NCBI RefSeq assembly: GCF_013426895.1
Contig: NZ_AP023176.1
Location: forward strand, 558,001-622,000
From: Paraburkholderia largidicola
GTDB taxonomy: Bacteria; Pseudomonadota; Gammaproteobacteria; Burkholderiales; Burkholderiaceae
Length of the DNA stretch: 64,000 bases
Direction: 5' to 3'
The notes under the pieces are model-generated. The model made no database searches. It saw only the letters and a list, made by a program, of their open reading frames with translations, and had not been told where the DNA came from. Position numbers and translations under genes: made by a program. Of this stretch, positions 28,469-37,217 are shown piece after piece. Position 1 is the first letter of the stretch. Each line of letters opens with the position of its first letter.

Positions 28469-28688
28469 CGACAAAAGCCGAACCGCTCGCGAGCGCCGCA
28501 GCAGCGGATAATCATCAGATGCAGCCGCCGGATGCGCGCCAGGCGGCCGGGGCGCGGCACATGCGGCGATGCACCCGGGTTGGCCGCCATTGCCAGTTGT
28601 CAGGAAGAATCGCACACTATTTTCTCGCGGGAGCTGTCTGCTCGACGCGCGGTCGCCGCATCGCGGGTCCGCTTCACAGGTGAAAGCC

Positions 28689-29690
28689 ATGCAAAAGAAA
28701 CAGTTGTTCGCTGACCGGCTGCTCGCGCAGATGCCTTCTCTGCGGGCGCTGAGATGCTTCGTCACGGCTGCCCGATACGAGAGCTTCACGCAGGCCGCCG
28801 AAGTGCTGTGCGTCACCCAGGCCGCCATCAGCCGGCAGATCAAGGAACTGGAGGACTCGCTGGAAGTGGCGCTGTTCGAGCGGACGGGCAGGCACATTGC
28901 GCTGACGGATGCCGGGCGCATTCTGTACAACGCGTCGTATCTGTCGATCATGAACATCGCCGAAGCGGCCGAAGCCGTGCGCCGCACCGACCGGCATGCG
29001 CTGACGGTGTGCGTCTCGCACACTTTCTCGGCGCTGTGGCTGTCGTTCAGGCTGCCGTCGTTTCGCAAGCGCTTTCCGGAGATCCGTTTGCACGTGATGG
29101 TCACCGAGCATTTCATGGAACTCGACGACCTCATGGAGCCCGACGTCATCATCACGAAGAATCCGCCGCGCGAGCCGGAGTATGAAATCGAGCCGCTCTT
29201 TCATGACGTGGTGTATCCCGTGTGCAGCCCGTCGTTTCATGAGCGGCATTTTCACGGCAGATCGTTGAAGCCGCTGGATCTGCTGTCGCATCCCACGTTG
29301 AATCTGTCGCTGCTGGGACGCGCCCAGGTTTGCGAGCACGTCGACTGGCGCGTGTGGCGCAACTGGTTCCAGCAAGGCGACGGTTCGGACCGGCTGGTCG
29401 ACAACGAACATCTGGAAAGCAACGACTACCGGCTGCTGGTTGCGCAGGCCGAGGCAGGTGAAGGCACGTTGCTCGGCTGGCATCATCTCGTGCATCGTCA
29501 GGTCGAACAGGGCCAGCTGTTACGGCCCGTGCAGGATGCGCTCGAATTCCACGACCGTCATCACTATGTGATCACGCACAAGAATGCGAAGCTGCGGCCC
29601 GAATACGTGCAGTTCCGCGAATGGCTCGGCGAAGAAGTCGGCGCGATGATGCGCGAATGGCGAGGCGTCGAAACCGAAGCGGCGAAGTAG
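28689..29690 (+). CDS. LysR-family transcriptional regulator (GcvA-like)
   Basis: Regulator of 333 residues with the helix-turn-helix ESFTQAAEVLCVTQAAISRQ and a GcvA-type effector domain. The ATG at 28689 is chosen because AGGTGA lies at the right distance and MQKKQLFADRLLAQMPSLRAL leads directly into the DNA-binding domain; the open frame extends 40 codons further upstream without family resemblance. It is in line with the catabolic genes and probably controls one of the two halves of the cluster. Confidence 0.9.
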   Translation: MQKKQLFADRLLAQMPSLRALRCFVTAARYESFTQAAEVLCVTQAAISRQIKELEDSLEVALFERTGRHIALTDAGRILYNASYLSIMNIAEAAEAVRRTDRHALTVCVSHTFSALWLSFRLPSFRKRFPEIRLHVMVTEHFMELDDLMEPDVIITKNPPREPEYEIEPLFHDVVYPVCSPSFHERHFHGRSLKPLDLLSHPTLNLSLLGRAQVCEHVDWRVWRNWFQQGDGSDRLVDNEHLESNDYRLLVAQAEAGEGTLLGWHHLVHRQVEQGQLLRPVQDALEFHDRHHYVITHKNAKLRPEYVQFREWLGEEVGAMMREWRGVETEAAK

Positions 29691-29757
29691 CTTGACCGAT
29701 ATCCGTTCAGGCCGCGTGAGCGGCCACGATTCACAGTACGTCGACGCAGGCAGTGCC

Positions 29758-30792
29758 ATGTTGAGCGACACGCTTCACTCCGAAAGCAGAACGTCCCGGC
29801 CCTTGCGCTTTGGCATCGTGCTGCTGCCGAACTTCACGTTGACGGCATTCTCGGGCTTCGTCGACCTGCTCCGTCTGGCCAGCGACGAAGGCGACATGAG
29901 CCGGCCCGTGCGCTGCTCGTGGACTATCGTCGGGGAATCGCTCGTGCCCGTCAGGGCGAGTTGCGGCATCCAGGTCGCGCCGTGGACTACCTTCGATGAA
30001 GCAGGCGTCTTCGATTACGTAGTGGTCGTCGGCGGCCTGTTGCATTCGGGGCCGTCCGCCAGCAAGGCCACGCTGCAGTTCATCCAGGACGCCGCCAGGA
30101 CATCCGCGACGCTGGTCGGCATCTGCACGGGCGCGTTCGCGCTGATGCGAGCCGACGTGATGGATGGCTACCGCATCTGCGTGAGCTGGTTCCATTACTG
30201 GGATTTCGTCGAACGCTTTCCGGGTGTCGACGAGCGAATGCTGGTCGCGGACCGGCTGTTCGTGATCGACGGGCGGCGCATTACCTGTTCGGGCGGACGC
30301 GCATCGATCGATGTCGCCGCCGCGATCCTGCTGCGTCATGTCGAGGCGACGATCGTCCAGAAGGCGCTGCGCATCATGCTGGTCGACGATGCGCAGAAGG
30401 GCAACGCGCCGCAGCCGCATCCGCCGGGACTCGAACCGGCAACGCATCCGAAGGTGCGGCGCGCGATCCTGCTGATGGAGCAGCATATCGGGCAGCCGTT
30501 GAGTCTCGCGGAACTGGCCCGACGGCTGGATATGTCGGTGAGGCAACTGGAGCGGCTGTTCGCGGCCGAAACGGGCAAGTCGCCGCATGCGTATGGACGG
30601 CAGATCCGCATACGCATGGCGTCGTGGCTGCTGACCAGTTCGGACCGCACGGTTGCCGATATCGCCGCGTCGTGTGGCTTTTCCGACGCTTCGCATCTCG
30701 GCCGTGAATTCAGAAAGGAATTCGGCGAATCGCCAAACGCGTATCGCGTGGCGAGGCCGCAAAGCCACTCACCTGCACTGGCCGCAAGCTGA
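29758..30792 (+). CDS. GlxA-family AraC-type regulator (GbdR/CdhR-like)
   Basis: Regulator of 344 residues made of an N-terminal class I glutamine amidotransferase-like domain (about 18-190; FGIVLLPNFTLTAFSGFVD, GICTGAFALMRA) and a C-terminal AraC double helix-turn-helix (about 235-325; LSLAELARRLDMSVRQLERL and VADIAASCGFSDASHLGREF). This architecture is that of GbdR, CdhR and related activators of glycine betaine, carnitine and dimethylglycine catabolism. The ATG at 29758 is preferred over an upstream TTG (29692) or GTG (29716). It supports an onium substrate for the cluster. Confidence 0.9.
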   Translation: MLSDTLHSESRTSRPLRFGIVLLPNFTLTAFSGFVDLLRLASDEGDMSRPVRCSWTIVGESLVPVRASCGIQVAPWTTFDEAGVFDYVVVVGGLLHSGPSASKATLQFIQDAARTSATLVGICTGAFALMRADVMDGYRICVSWFHYWDFVERFPGVDERMLVADRLFVIDGRRITCSGGRASIDVAAAILLRHVEATIVQKALRIMLVDDAQKGNAPQPHPPGLEPATHPKVRRAILLMEQHIGQPLSLAELARRLDMSVRQLERLFAAETGKSPHAYGRQIRIRMASWLLTSSDRTVADIAASCGFSDASHLGREFRKEFGESPNAYRVARPQSHSPALAAS

Positions 30793-30837
30793 CAGGTGCG
30801 GTGAGCGCATACAACCCGGCAACAGGAACCACTCTAC

Positions 30838-31248
30838 ATGACGACCGCCCAACTGCGTGACGAAATGGTTCTCTTCGGCCTGAACGTGAAGGATGCGCGC
30901 CGCTGGTATTCGATCGACGAGCGCGACTGGCGCGCGATGAAGATCGGCGACTCGGTGCTGCCCGGCTTCTTCTGGATTCCCGTTGCCGAAGACGAACGCG
31001 GCGCGTGGACCAGCTACTGGATGCGTCTGGAGCCAGGCGCGCGCTCGTTCGAGCATCAGCACGATTCGACCGAGCTGATCATGATTCTCGACGGCGTGTT
31101 CACGGACGACGACGGCACCGATTTCCTTCCCGGTCAGACCGTGTGCTACGCGGCGGGTTCGCGGCATAGCACGTCGTCGGAAGGGGGCTGCACGGTGCTG
31201 GTGGTCGCGCATATCGGCTCGACGATCGTTTCTCGCGCGCAAGGCTGA
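30838..31248 (+). CDS. Cupin-domain protein (ChrR-like cupin)
   Basis: Single cupin of 136 residues with metal ligands His73, His75, Glu79 (FEHQHDSTELIMILDG) and His110. The layout resembles the ChrR-type cupin fold found in anti-sigma factors and small dioxygenases. It lies 45 bp after the AraC-type gene and 44 bp before a binding-protein gene. It could sense or modify the pathway substrate; nothing in the sequence identifies a reaction. Confidence 0.82.
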   Translation: MTTAQLRDEMVLFGLNVKDARRWYSIDERDWRAMKIGDSVLPGFFWIPVAEDERGAWTSYWMRLEPGARSFEHQHDSTELIMILDGVFTDDDGTDFLPGQTVCYAAGSRHSTSSEGGCTVLVVAHIGSTIVSRAQG

Positions 31249-31292
31249 GCAGGAAGCATTGCGCCTCATGTGCCGCAATCGGAGGTGAACCG

Positions 31293-32441
31293 ATGGTCAA
31301 TACTTCACGAAGAGTTCTTCTCGCCTCGCTGACTGCGATCGCGATGACGCTCGCAAGTCATCCATCCGTTGCACAGCAGGTCGTCAAGATAGGCGTGTCG
31401 GCGCCGTTGACGGGCGTCGGAGCGGCGAACGGGAAGGACATCGAAAACGGTGTGCGGCTTGCCATCGAAGAAGCCAACGCGCAGCACATCAAACTGGGCG
31501 GACAGGACGTGCGCTTCGAGATGGCCTCCGTGGATGACCAGGGCGACCCGCGCGTCGGTGTACAGGTAGCACAGAAACTGGTCGACGACGGCGTGGTGGC
31601 CGTGGTCGGTTATTACAACTCGGGTGTCGCATTGCCCGCATCGCCGATCTTCGCCAAGGCAGGCATTCCACTGATCGACCCCGCCGCGACCAATCCCGCG
31701 ATCACGCGTCAGGGCCTGAAGAACGTGTTCCGCATCATCGCCACCGATGCGCAGAACTCCGGCAATGCCGGCAAGTACGCCGTCACCGTCACCAAAGCGC
31801 AACGGATCGCCGTGATGGACGACCGCACGGCATTCGGCCAGGGCGCCGCAGACGAATTCAAGAAGGCCGTCGCGGCGGCGGGCGGCCAGATCGTCGCGTC
31901 GGAATACACGCAAGAGAAGGCCGTCGAATTCAATGCGCAACTCACGAGCATCAAGGCGGCCAATGCCGATCTGCTGTACTTCGCCGGACTCGACAATCAG
32001 GCCGCGTTGCTGACCAAGCGCATGAGACAGCTTGGCATGCGCGCGCAGTTCGTCGGCAGCGGCGGTATTGCCGACAGCATCTTCATCAGTGTCGCGGGCA
32101 GCGCGGCCGAAGGCGCGATGGCGTGGGAGTACGGCCGGCCAGTCGAGTCGCTGCCGCAAGGCAAGGCGTTCGCGGAAAAGTTCAAGAAGCGCTTCGGCGC
32201 GGACACGCTGACTTATGCGCCATTCGCCTATGACTGCGCATGGGTGGCGATCAACGCAATGAAACAGGCGAACTCCGCAAAGCCCGAGGTGTTCATGCCC
32301 ACACTGCGCACGACACAGTACGAGGGGATCACCGGAAAGATCGAGTTCGATGCCTACGGCGACCTGAAGCATCCAACGTCGACGCTGTATCAGGTGAAGA
32401 ACGGAAAATGGGTGCCTGTGACGACGATCAGCGCGGAATGA
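31293..32441 (+). CDS. Branched-chain-amino-acid-type ABC substrate-binding protein (LivK-like), orphan
   Basis: Periplasmic binding protein of 382 residues with a signal peptide ending near SVAQQ. The peripla-BP-6 fold is shown by VKIGVSAPLTGVGAANGKDI and GVVAVVGYYNSGVALPASPI. A very strong ribosome site, GGAGGTGA, precedes the ATG. No LivHMFG-type permease or ATPase genes occur in the window, so it must share a transporter encoded elsewhere or act as a sensor. It lies between the cupin gene and a LysR gene whose start is 7 bp downstream. Confidence 0.9.
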   Translation: MVNTSRRVLLASLTAIAMTLASHPSVAQQVVKIGVSAPLTGVGAANGKDIENGVRLAIEEANAQHIKLGGQDVRFEMASVDDQGDPRVGVQVAQKLVDDGVVAVVGYYNSGVALPASPIFAKAGIPLIDPAATNPAITRQGLKNVFRIIATDAQNSGNAGKYAVTVTKAQRIAVMDDRTAFGQGAADEFKKAVAAAGGQIVASEYTQEKAVEFNAQLTSIKAANADLLYFAGLDNQAALLTKRMRQLGMRAQFVGSGGIADSIFISVAGSAAEGAMAWEYGRPVESLPQGKAFAEKFKKRFGADTLTYAPFAYDCAWVAINAMKQANSAKPEVFMPTLRTTQYEGITGKIEFDAYGDLKHPTSTLYQVKNGKWVPVTTISAE

Positions 32442-32448
32442 GTTCAGG

Positions 32449-33375
32449 ATGAAACCGGCTAATGCAGGGACCAAAGGATACCGGCGCCTCATTCCGTCGA
32501 TGACGGCCCTCGTCGAGTTCGAATCGGTCGCGCGCCTGAGCAGTTTCACGGTCGCGGCGAACGAACTCGGCGTCACGCAGGCGGCCGTCAGCCGGCAGGT
32601 CAAATTCCTCGAAGACACGCTCGGCGTGCGGCTCTTTCACCGCCTGCATCGTTCGATCGAGCTGACCGACGAAGGCGAGGCGCTGTACCTCGTGGTCGCC
32701 GGGTCGATGCAGAAAATAGCCGGCGTGTTCGACCGGCTTTCCAGCGGCCCGGTGCAGCAGGAACTGGTGCTGGCGGCGACGTCCGCCTTCTCGCATTTTC
32801 GGCTATTGCCGCGTCTCGCTTCGCTGAAGAAAGCGCAGCCGAATCTTCAGCTTCGTCTGTCCACCCAGATGTTCACGGCAGACCTGCGGCACAAGGAGAT
32901 CGATGTCGCGGTGCGCTTCGGTAACGGCCGATGGAGCGACGGCACGGCAACCTTGCTGTTCGACGAGGAAGTCTTTCCCGTGTGCTCGCCGAAGTGGGTG
33001 GCGTCGCGCGGCATGCCGCAATCGCTGCAGGACGTCGCGAACGCGGCGCTGATCGAGTCGGACTCGACGTCGGAAGGCTGGATGGGATGGGAAGCGTGGT
33101 TCAATGCCGTCGGCCTGCGGCCGCTGCGCCTGAACTTCGCGCTGCGCTGCAGCCTGTACACGGACGCGATCCAGGCCGCGCGCTATGGCGAGGGCATCGC
33201 GCTCGGCTGGGGAAGGCTCGTCCACGATCTCGTCGAATCCGGCGAGCTGGTAAGGCTGCCCGTCGCGTCGCTCAAGCCGGACGACGCGTACTTCATCGTG
33301 GTGCCGCACGGGCGCACCATCACGGCTGCCACCGACAGCCTGATCGACTGGCTGCGGCAGGATTCGCTCGCATAA
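32449..33375 (+). CDS. LysR-family transcriptional regulator (GcvA-like)
   Basis: Regulator of 308 residues; the helix-turn-helix reads SSFTVAANELGVTQAAVSRQV, followed by a GcvA-type effector domain with RFGNGRWSDGTATLLFDEEV. It begins 7 bp after the binding-protein gene, so it is probably co-transcribed. The likely target is the Rieske oxygenase operon 118 bp downstream, whose upstream region carries a T-rich inverted repeat (33408-33429). Confidence 0.92.
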   Translation: MKPANAGTKGYRRLIPSMTALVEFESVARLSSFTVAANELGVTQAAVSRQVKFLEDTLGVRLFHRLHRSIELTDEGEALYLVVAGSMQKIAGVFDRLSSGPVQQELVLAATSAFSHFRLLPRLASLKKAQPNLQLRLSTQMFTADLRHKEIDVAVRFGNGRWSDGTATLLFDEEVFPVCSPKWVASRGMPQSLQDVANAALIESDSTSEGWMGWEAWFNAVGLRPLRLNFALRCSLYTDAIQAARYGEGIALGWGRLVHDLVESGELVRLPVASLKPDDAYFIVVPHGRTITAATDSLIDWLRQDSLA

Positions 33376-33407
33376 TCCAAAGTAATGCCAGACCGAAAAT
33401 AAAGCGC

Positions 33408-33429
33408 ATTGACGCTCTTTTTCGTCAAT
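33408..33429. promoter_or_regulatory. Inverted repeat ATTGACG-N8-CGTCAAT upstream of the Rieske operon
   Basis: ATTGACG (33408-33414) and CGTCAAT (33423-33429) are exact reverse complements around CTCTTTTT. It lies 65 bp before the Rieske gene and 32 bp after the LysR stop. It fits a LysR-type or AraC-type operator; a weak terminator for the LysR gene is the alternative. Confidence 0.4.
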
Positions 33430-33493
33430 CCAATACTGGGTTCATCGCGGGAACACTGGACGTTCCCACATCCCCTGAACGTTGGAGAAGACG

Positions 33494-34750
33494 ATGTCCG
33501 AAGTGTCATTCAAAACTCATGGCGAATTGATCCGCAGCCGTCAGGCCGGTCACGGCATGCCCGGCGAGCTGTTCGGGCGTCAGGACGTGTTCGAGACGGA
33601 CATCGAAGTCTTCTTTCACAAGCACTGGATTCTCGTCGGCGTGACGGCGGATGTTCCCGAACCGGGCGATGTGTCCGTCGTCGATATCGGCAAGGCGTCG
33701 ATCATGATCGTGCGGGACGACGATGAAAACGTCCGCACCTACCGCAACGTCTGCCGGCATCGGGGCGCGCGTCTGAAGGAGGCGGGGAAGTCGACGGTCG
33801 GCATGCTGGTCTGTCCTTACCATCAATGGACCTACGACCTCGACGGCAGCCTGCGCCACGCCTCGCACATGGGCAAGGATTTCGATGCCACCTGCCGCAG
33901 CCTGATCCCGGTGCATACGAAGATTGTCGGCACGCATATTTTCGTGTGCCTCGCCTCGGAGCCGCCCGAAGATATCGCGATACTCGAAGAAACGATGGTG
34001 CCGCGTTTCGCTCCGTTTGACCTGCGGAATACGAAGATCGCTTTCGAGCAGGAGATCATCGAAGAAGGCAACTGGAAACTCGTGATGGAAAACAACCGCG
34101 AGTGTTATCACTGCGCGGCCACGCATCCCGAACTGACGGCTTCATTTCTTCCTGAAGACTTCGGCTTTTGCCCGGACAATCTGAACGAAGAGTCACTGCG
34201 CGCGCTGGACGAATATAAGGCGCGCAATGCGGCGTGTCAGGCAAGCTGGGAACGCGACGGATTCATCAGCGCCGCTTTCGAGCGGCTCGACGAGGACGCC
34301 GTCACCCAGTTCAGAACGCAGCAACTGGTCATTGCGGGCAACGGCGAATCGCAAACGCTCAACACGAAAGTGGCGAGCACCCGGCTGCTGGGCAATCTGC
34401 AGCGCCGCGATCTCGGCGATATGCACCTCTGGACGCACAACTCATGGACGCATGTGATGAGCGACCATGCCGTGATCAGCTACATCATTCCGCTGGCGCC
34501 GGACAGGACGCTGGTGCGGTCGAAATGGCTCGTCCATGCCGATGCGGTGGAAGGCGTCGATTACAAGGTATCGGACCTGACCGAAGTCTGGATCGCAACC
34601 AATACGCAGGACAAGCACCTCGTCGAAATCACACACGAAGGCACGCAGGACCCGGCCTACACGCCGGGCATGTTCTCGCCGTTCACCGAAACCTACGTCG
34701 ACCAGTTCTCGCGCTGGTATGCAGCGCGTTTGAGCGCGCACGGCATCTGA
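33494..34750 (+). CDS. Rieske ring-hydroxylating-type oxygenase, GbcA-like (onium demethylase) alpha subunit
   Basis: Terminal oxygenase of 418 residues. The Rieske [2Fe-2S] site is Cys87-x-His89 and Cys107-x2-His110 (CRHRG, CPYHQW). The catalytic Fe ligands His206 and His211 lie in ENNRECYHCAATHPEL, a motif shared with GbcA (glycine betaine monooxygenase) and stachydrine demethylases. The late motif TNTQDKHLVE also matches that group. It would oxidatively remove an N-methyl group from a betaine-like compound with release of formaldehyde. The ATG at 33494 has a GGAG ribosome site. The reductase gene follows at 15 bp. Confidence 0.93.
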   Translation: MSEVSFKTHGELIRSRQAGHGMPGELFGRQDVFETDIEVFFHKHWILVGVTADVPEPGDVSVVDIGKASIMIVRDDDENVRTYRNVCRHRGARLKEAGKSTVGMLVCPYHQWTYDLDGSLRHASHMGKDFDATCRSLIPVHTKIVGTHIFVCLASEPPEDIAILEETMVPRFAPFDLRNTKIAFEQEIIEEGNWKLVMENNRECYHCAATHPELTASFLPEDFGFCPDNLNEESLRALDEYKARNAACQASWERDGFISAAFERLDEDAVTQFRTQQLVIAGNGESQTLNTKVASTRLLGNLQRRDLGDMHLWTHNSWTHVMSDHAVISYIIPLAPDRTLVRSKWLVHADAVEGVDYKVSDLTEVWIATNTQDKHLVEITHEGTQDPAYTPGMFSPFTETYVDQFSRWYAARLSAHGI

Positions 34751-34764
34751 GCGAGGTCACCGTC

Positions 34765-35904
34765 ATGAATTCTGTCGAAAGGGTATTCGACCCGGCGCCC
34801 GATGCAGCGGACCGGTTCACTGATGCGAATACGTGGGAGTCCGGCGGCAGGCTCTGGCCGGGCAACGAGCGGCAGGTGCTGACGTGCTGCCGCGTGGTGG
34901 ACGAAACGCATGATGTGAAGAGCTTCGAGTTCCGTGCAGGCGATGGCTTGCCGGTGCGCTTCGAGCCGGGGCAATTCCTGACGGTGTCGGCGGATGTGAA
35001 AGGGCAAGCCGTCGAGCGCTGCTACACGATCTCGTCGCCGCCGACGCGTCCGTGGCTGCTGTCCATCACGGTCAAGCGGGTGCCGGGCGGTGTCATGTCG
35101 AACTGGCTTCACGACAACATGAAGCCGGGAAACACGTTGCAGGCGTACGGGCCTTCCGGCACCTTTACGCCGACGGGCACTCGCGTGGCGAAGTCGCTGT
35201 ATCTGTCCGCGGGCTCGGGCGTGACGCCGTTGATGTCGATGACGCGCGCCAGTATCGATCTTGGCCTCGACCGCGATATCGCATTCGTGCACAGCGCGAG
35301 AACGCCCGCCGATATCGTGTTTCGCGACGAACTGCGCAGGCTCGCGAAGCTGTCGCCGCGTCTTCGACTGTTCTTCGTTTGTGAAGGTGTGGGCGATGAA
35401 CTCGACTGGACGGCGCCGACAGGCAGGCTCAGTCTCGCGCTGCTTGCGAAGTGGCTTCCCGATTACACCGAGCGCGAGGTGTTCACGTGCGGCCCGGCAG
35501 GCTATATGGGCGCGGTGAGGGAGATGCTTCGCGAAGGCGGTCACGACCCGGCTCGCTACCATCAGGAAAGTTTCGACATCGCGTCTGATGTTGCTGTGCA
35601 AGCGCCGGCGCTGTGTTCGTCGGAGCGCGCCGTGAGCCAGGAAACGTACACCGTCAAGCTGTCGCGCTCGGCGAGGTCGTTCACGATGGCTGCGACGGAA
35701 ACGGTCCTCGCCGCCGCGAAAAAGGCTGGCGTGGCGATTCCATCGTCGTGCAGCCAGGGCGTATGCGGAACCTGCAAGACGAAGCTGCTTGAAGGTTCGG
35801 TCGAGATGCAACACAACGGCGGAATTCGTGACAGGGAAGTCGTCAAAGGCTTCAGGCTCCTGTGCTGCAGCCGTCCGACGTCCGATCTGGTGCTGGAGCT
35901 TTGA
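34765..35904 (+). CDS. FAD/[2Fe-2S] ferredoxin-type reductase, GbcB-like
   Basis: Electron-transfer partner of the Rieske oxygenase, 379 residues. The FAD domain has RCYTIS (85-90), the NAD domain has GSGVTPLM and FTCGPAGYM, and the C-terminal plant-type ferredoxin domain has Cys329-x4-Cys334-x2-Cys337 and Cys367. This FNR-ferredoxin order is that of GbcB-type and vanillate/toluene-type reductases. The start ATG at 34765 is preceded by GAGG. It is co-transcribed with the oxygenase gene upstream and, 20 bp downstream, with the DddP-like gene. Confidence 0.93.
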   Translation: MNSVERVFDPAPDAADRFTDANTWESGGRLWPGNERQVLTCCRVVDETHDVKSFEFRAGDGLPVRFEPGQFLTVSADVKGQAVERCYTISSPPTRPWLLSITVKRVPGGVMSNWLHDNMKPGNTLQAYGPSGTFTPTGTRVAKSLYLSAGSGVTPLMSMTRASIDLGLDRDIAFVHSARTPADIVFRDELRRLAKLSPRLRLFFVCEGVGDELDWTAPTGRLSLALLAKWLPDYTEREVFTCGPAGYMGAVREMLREGGHDPARYHQESFDIASDVAVQAPALCSSERAVSQETYTVKLSRSARSFTMAATETVLAAAKKAGVAIPSSCSQGVCGTCKTKLLEGSVEMQHNGGIRDREVVKGFRLLCCSRPTSDLVLEL

Positions 35905-35924
35905 CATTCGTCTGGAGCGAGCGC

Positions 35925-37148
35925 ATGGCTGAATGCGAACCCATCGACGTTCTCGTCGATTCGACGGGAACGGATAACACGCTGTCCGATGTCAGGGCAT
36001 ACCGCCTGGCGCGCGTGCAAGCGCAGTTAAAAAAGGCCAACTGTCCCGCGATACTGCTCTATGACCCGGTAAATATCCGCTATGCGACGGATACGTCGAA
36101 CATGCAGATATGGACGGGACGCAACCCGTCGCGGTATGTGATGGTATTCGCCGATGGCCGCGTCACCGGTTGGGAGTTTCATAGCTGCGAGCATGTGTGG
36201 AAAGGGCTGAGCCTGAACGTCGAGTTGCGTCCTGCGATCAGCTGGACGTTCTTCAACGCGGGGCACGACGCTGAACGCCGCGCGAAGACATGGAGTGCGG
36301 AAATCGTCGACGTGTTGAGCAGGCATGCGCCGAACGAAATGCGTCTTGCGGTCGACCGGCTCGATCCATTCGGTGCGGCATGCCTTGCCGAAACCGGCAT
36401 GACGCTGCTGGACGGGCAAGCGATGATGGAACTGGCGCGGAGCATCAAGTCGCCGGATGAGTGCGTGCTCATGCGCGAATCGATCCGTGCGTGCGAGAAG
36501 GGCATCGAGCGCATGCATCGCGAGCTTCGGCCGGGCATCACCGAGCAGGATCTATGGGCGCATCTTCACTACGAAAATATCCGCCACGGCGGCGAGTGGA
36601 TCGAAACGCGCCTTCTGTCTTCGGGGGACCGGACCAATCCGTGGATGCAGGAATGCTCGGCGCGCGTTCTGCGGCCTGGCGAATTGCTGGCATTCGACAC
36701 CGACATGGTCGGGCCGAATGGCTACTGTGCGGATATCTCCCGGACGTGGACGGTCGGGCATACCCGACCGACCGACGAGCAGCGCAAGCTCTATGAAACG
36801 GCGTATGCGCAGGTTCATTTCAACATGGGTTTGCTGCGTGCGGGGATGACATTCCGTGAGTTCTCGGAGAAAGCATGGAGGATCCCCGATGCGTATCTGA
36901 AGAACCGGTATAGCTGCATTGCGCATGGTATCGGCATGGTGGATGAATATCCGTCCATTGCGCATCAGGTCGATTGGGCAAGCAGTGGGTACGACGGCCA
37001 GTTCGAAGCGGGCATGACGCTCTGTGTCGAGAGTTATATCGGCGCGGATCGCGGCAGCGAGGGCGTGAAGCTCGAACAGCAGGTCTTGCTCACGGAGCAC
37101 GGTTGCGAGCCGCTCACGTCATGCGGGTTCGAAACGGGCTGGCTGTGA
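35925..37148 (+). CDS. M24-fold protein resembling the DMSP lyase DddP
   Basis: Protein of 407 residues with a creatinase-type N-domain and a pita-bread C-domain. LYDPVNIRYATDTSNMQIW and GGEWIETRLLSSGDRTNPW resemble DddP, the dimethylsulfoniopropionate lyase, more than Xaa-Pro aminopeptidases. Candidate metal ligands are Asp258, Asp260, Asp270, His334, Glu369 and Glu384. Tyr329 and Asp340 sit at the positions of the DddP catalytic residues, and the spacing of all eight equals what I recall for marine DddP (Asp295/297/307, His371, Glu406/421, Tyr366, Asp377). ATG at 35925. It closes the Rieske operon. A hydrolase acting on a related onium compound is the main alternative. Confidence 0.82.
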   Translation: MAECEPIDVLVDSTGTDNTLSDVRAYRLARVQAQLKKANCPAILLYDPVNIRYATDTSNMQIWTGRNPSRYVMVFADGRVTGWEFHSCEHVWKGLSLNVELRPAISWTFFNAGHDAERRAKTWSAEIVDVLSRHAPNEMRLAVDRLDPFGAACLAETGMTLLDGQAMMELARSIKSPDECVLMRESIRACEKGIERMHRELRPGITEQDLWAHLHYENIRHGGEWIETRLLSSGDRTNPWMQECSARVLRPGELLAFDTDMVGPNGYCADISRTWTVGHTRPTDEQRKLYETAYAQVHFNMGLLRAGMTFREFSEKAWRIPDAYLKNRYSCIAHGIGMVDEYPSIAHQVDWASSGYDGQFEAGMTLCVESYIGADRGSEGVKLEQQVLLTEHGCEPLTSCGFETGWL

Positions 37149-37217
37149 GGCTGCGCTTCGCGTCAGTTTGACTCAGTTTGACTCAATGCGCGCAGCGCCC
37201 GCTGTCTTCCCGCCGCG

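Noticed and set aside
30838..31248. Cupin as a DddQ/DddW-type DMSP lyase
   Set aside because: The ligands are generic cupin ligands and the protein looks ChrR-like; nothing specific to DMSP-lyase cupins is visible.
37165..37184. Tandem AGTTTGACTC duplicated once after the DddP-like gene
   Set aside because: Only two 10-bp copies; too short to call a repeat array and can arise by slippage.
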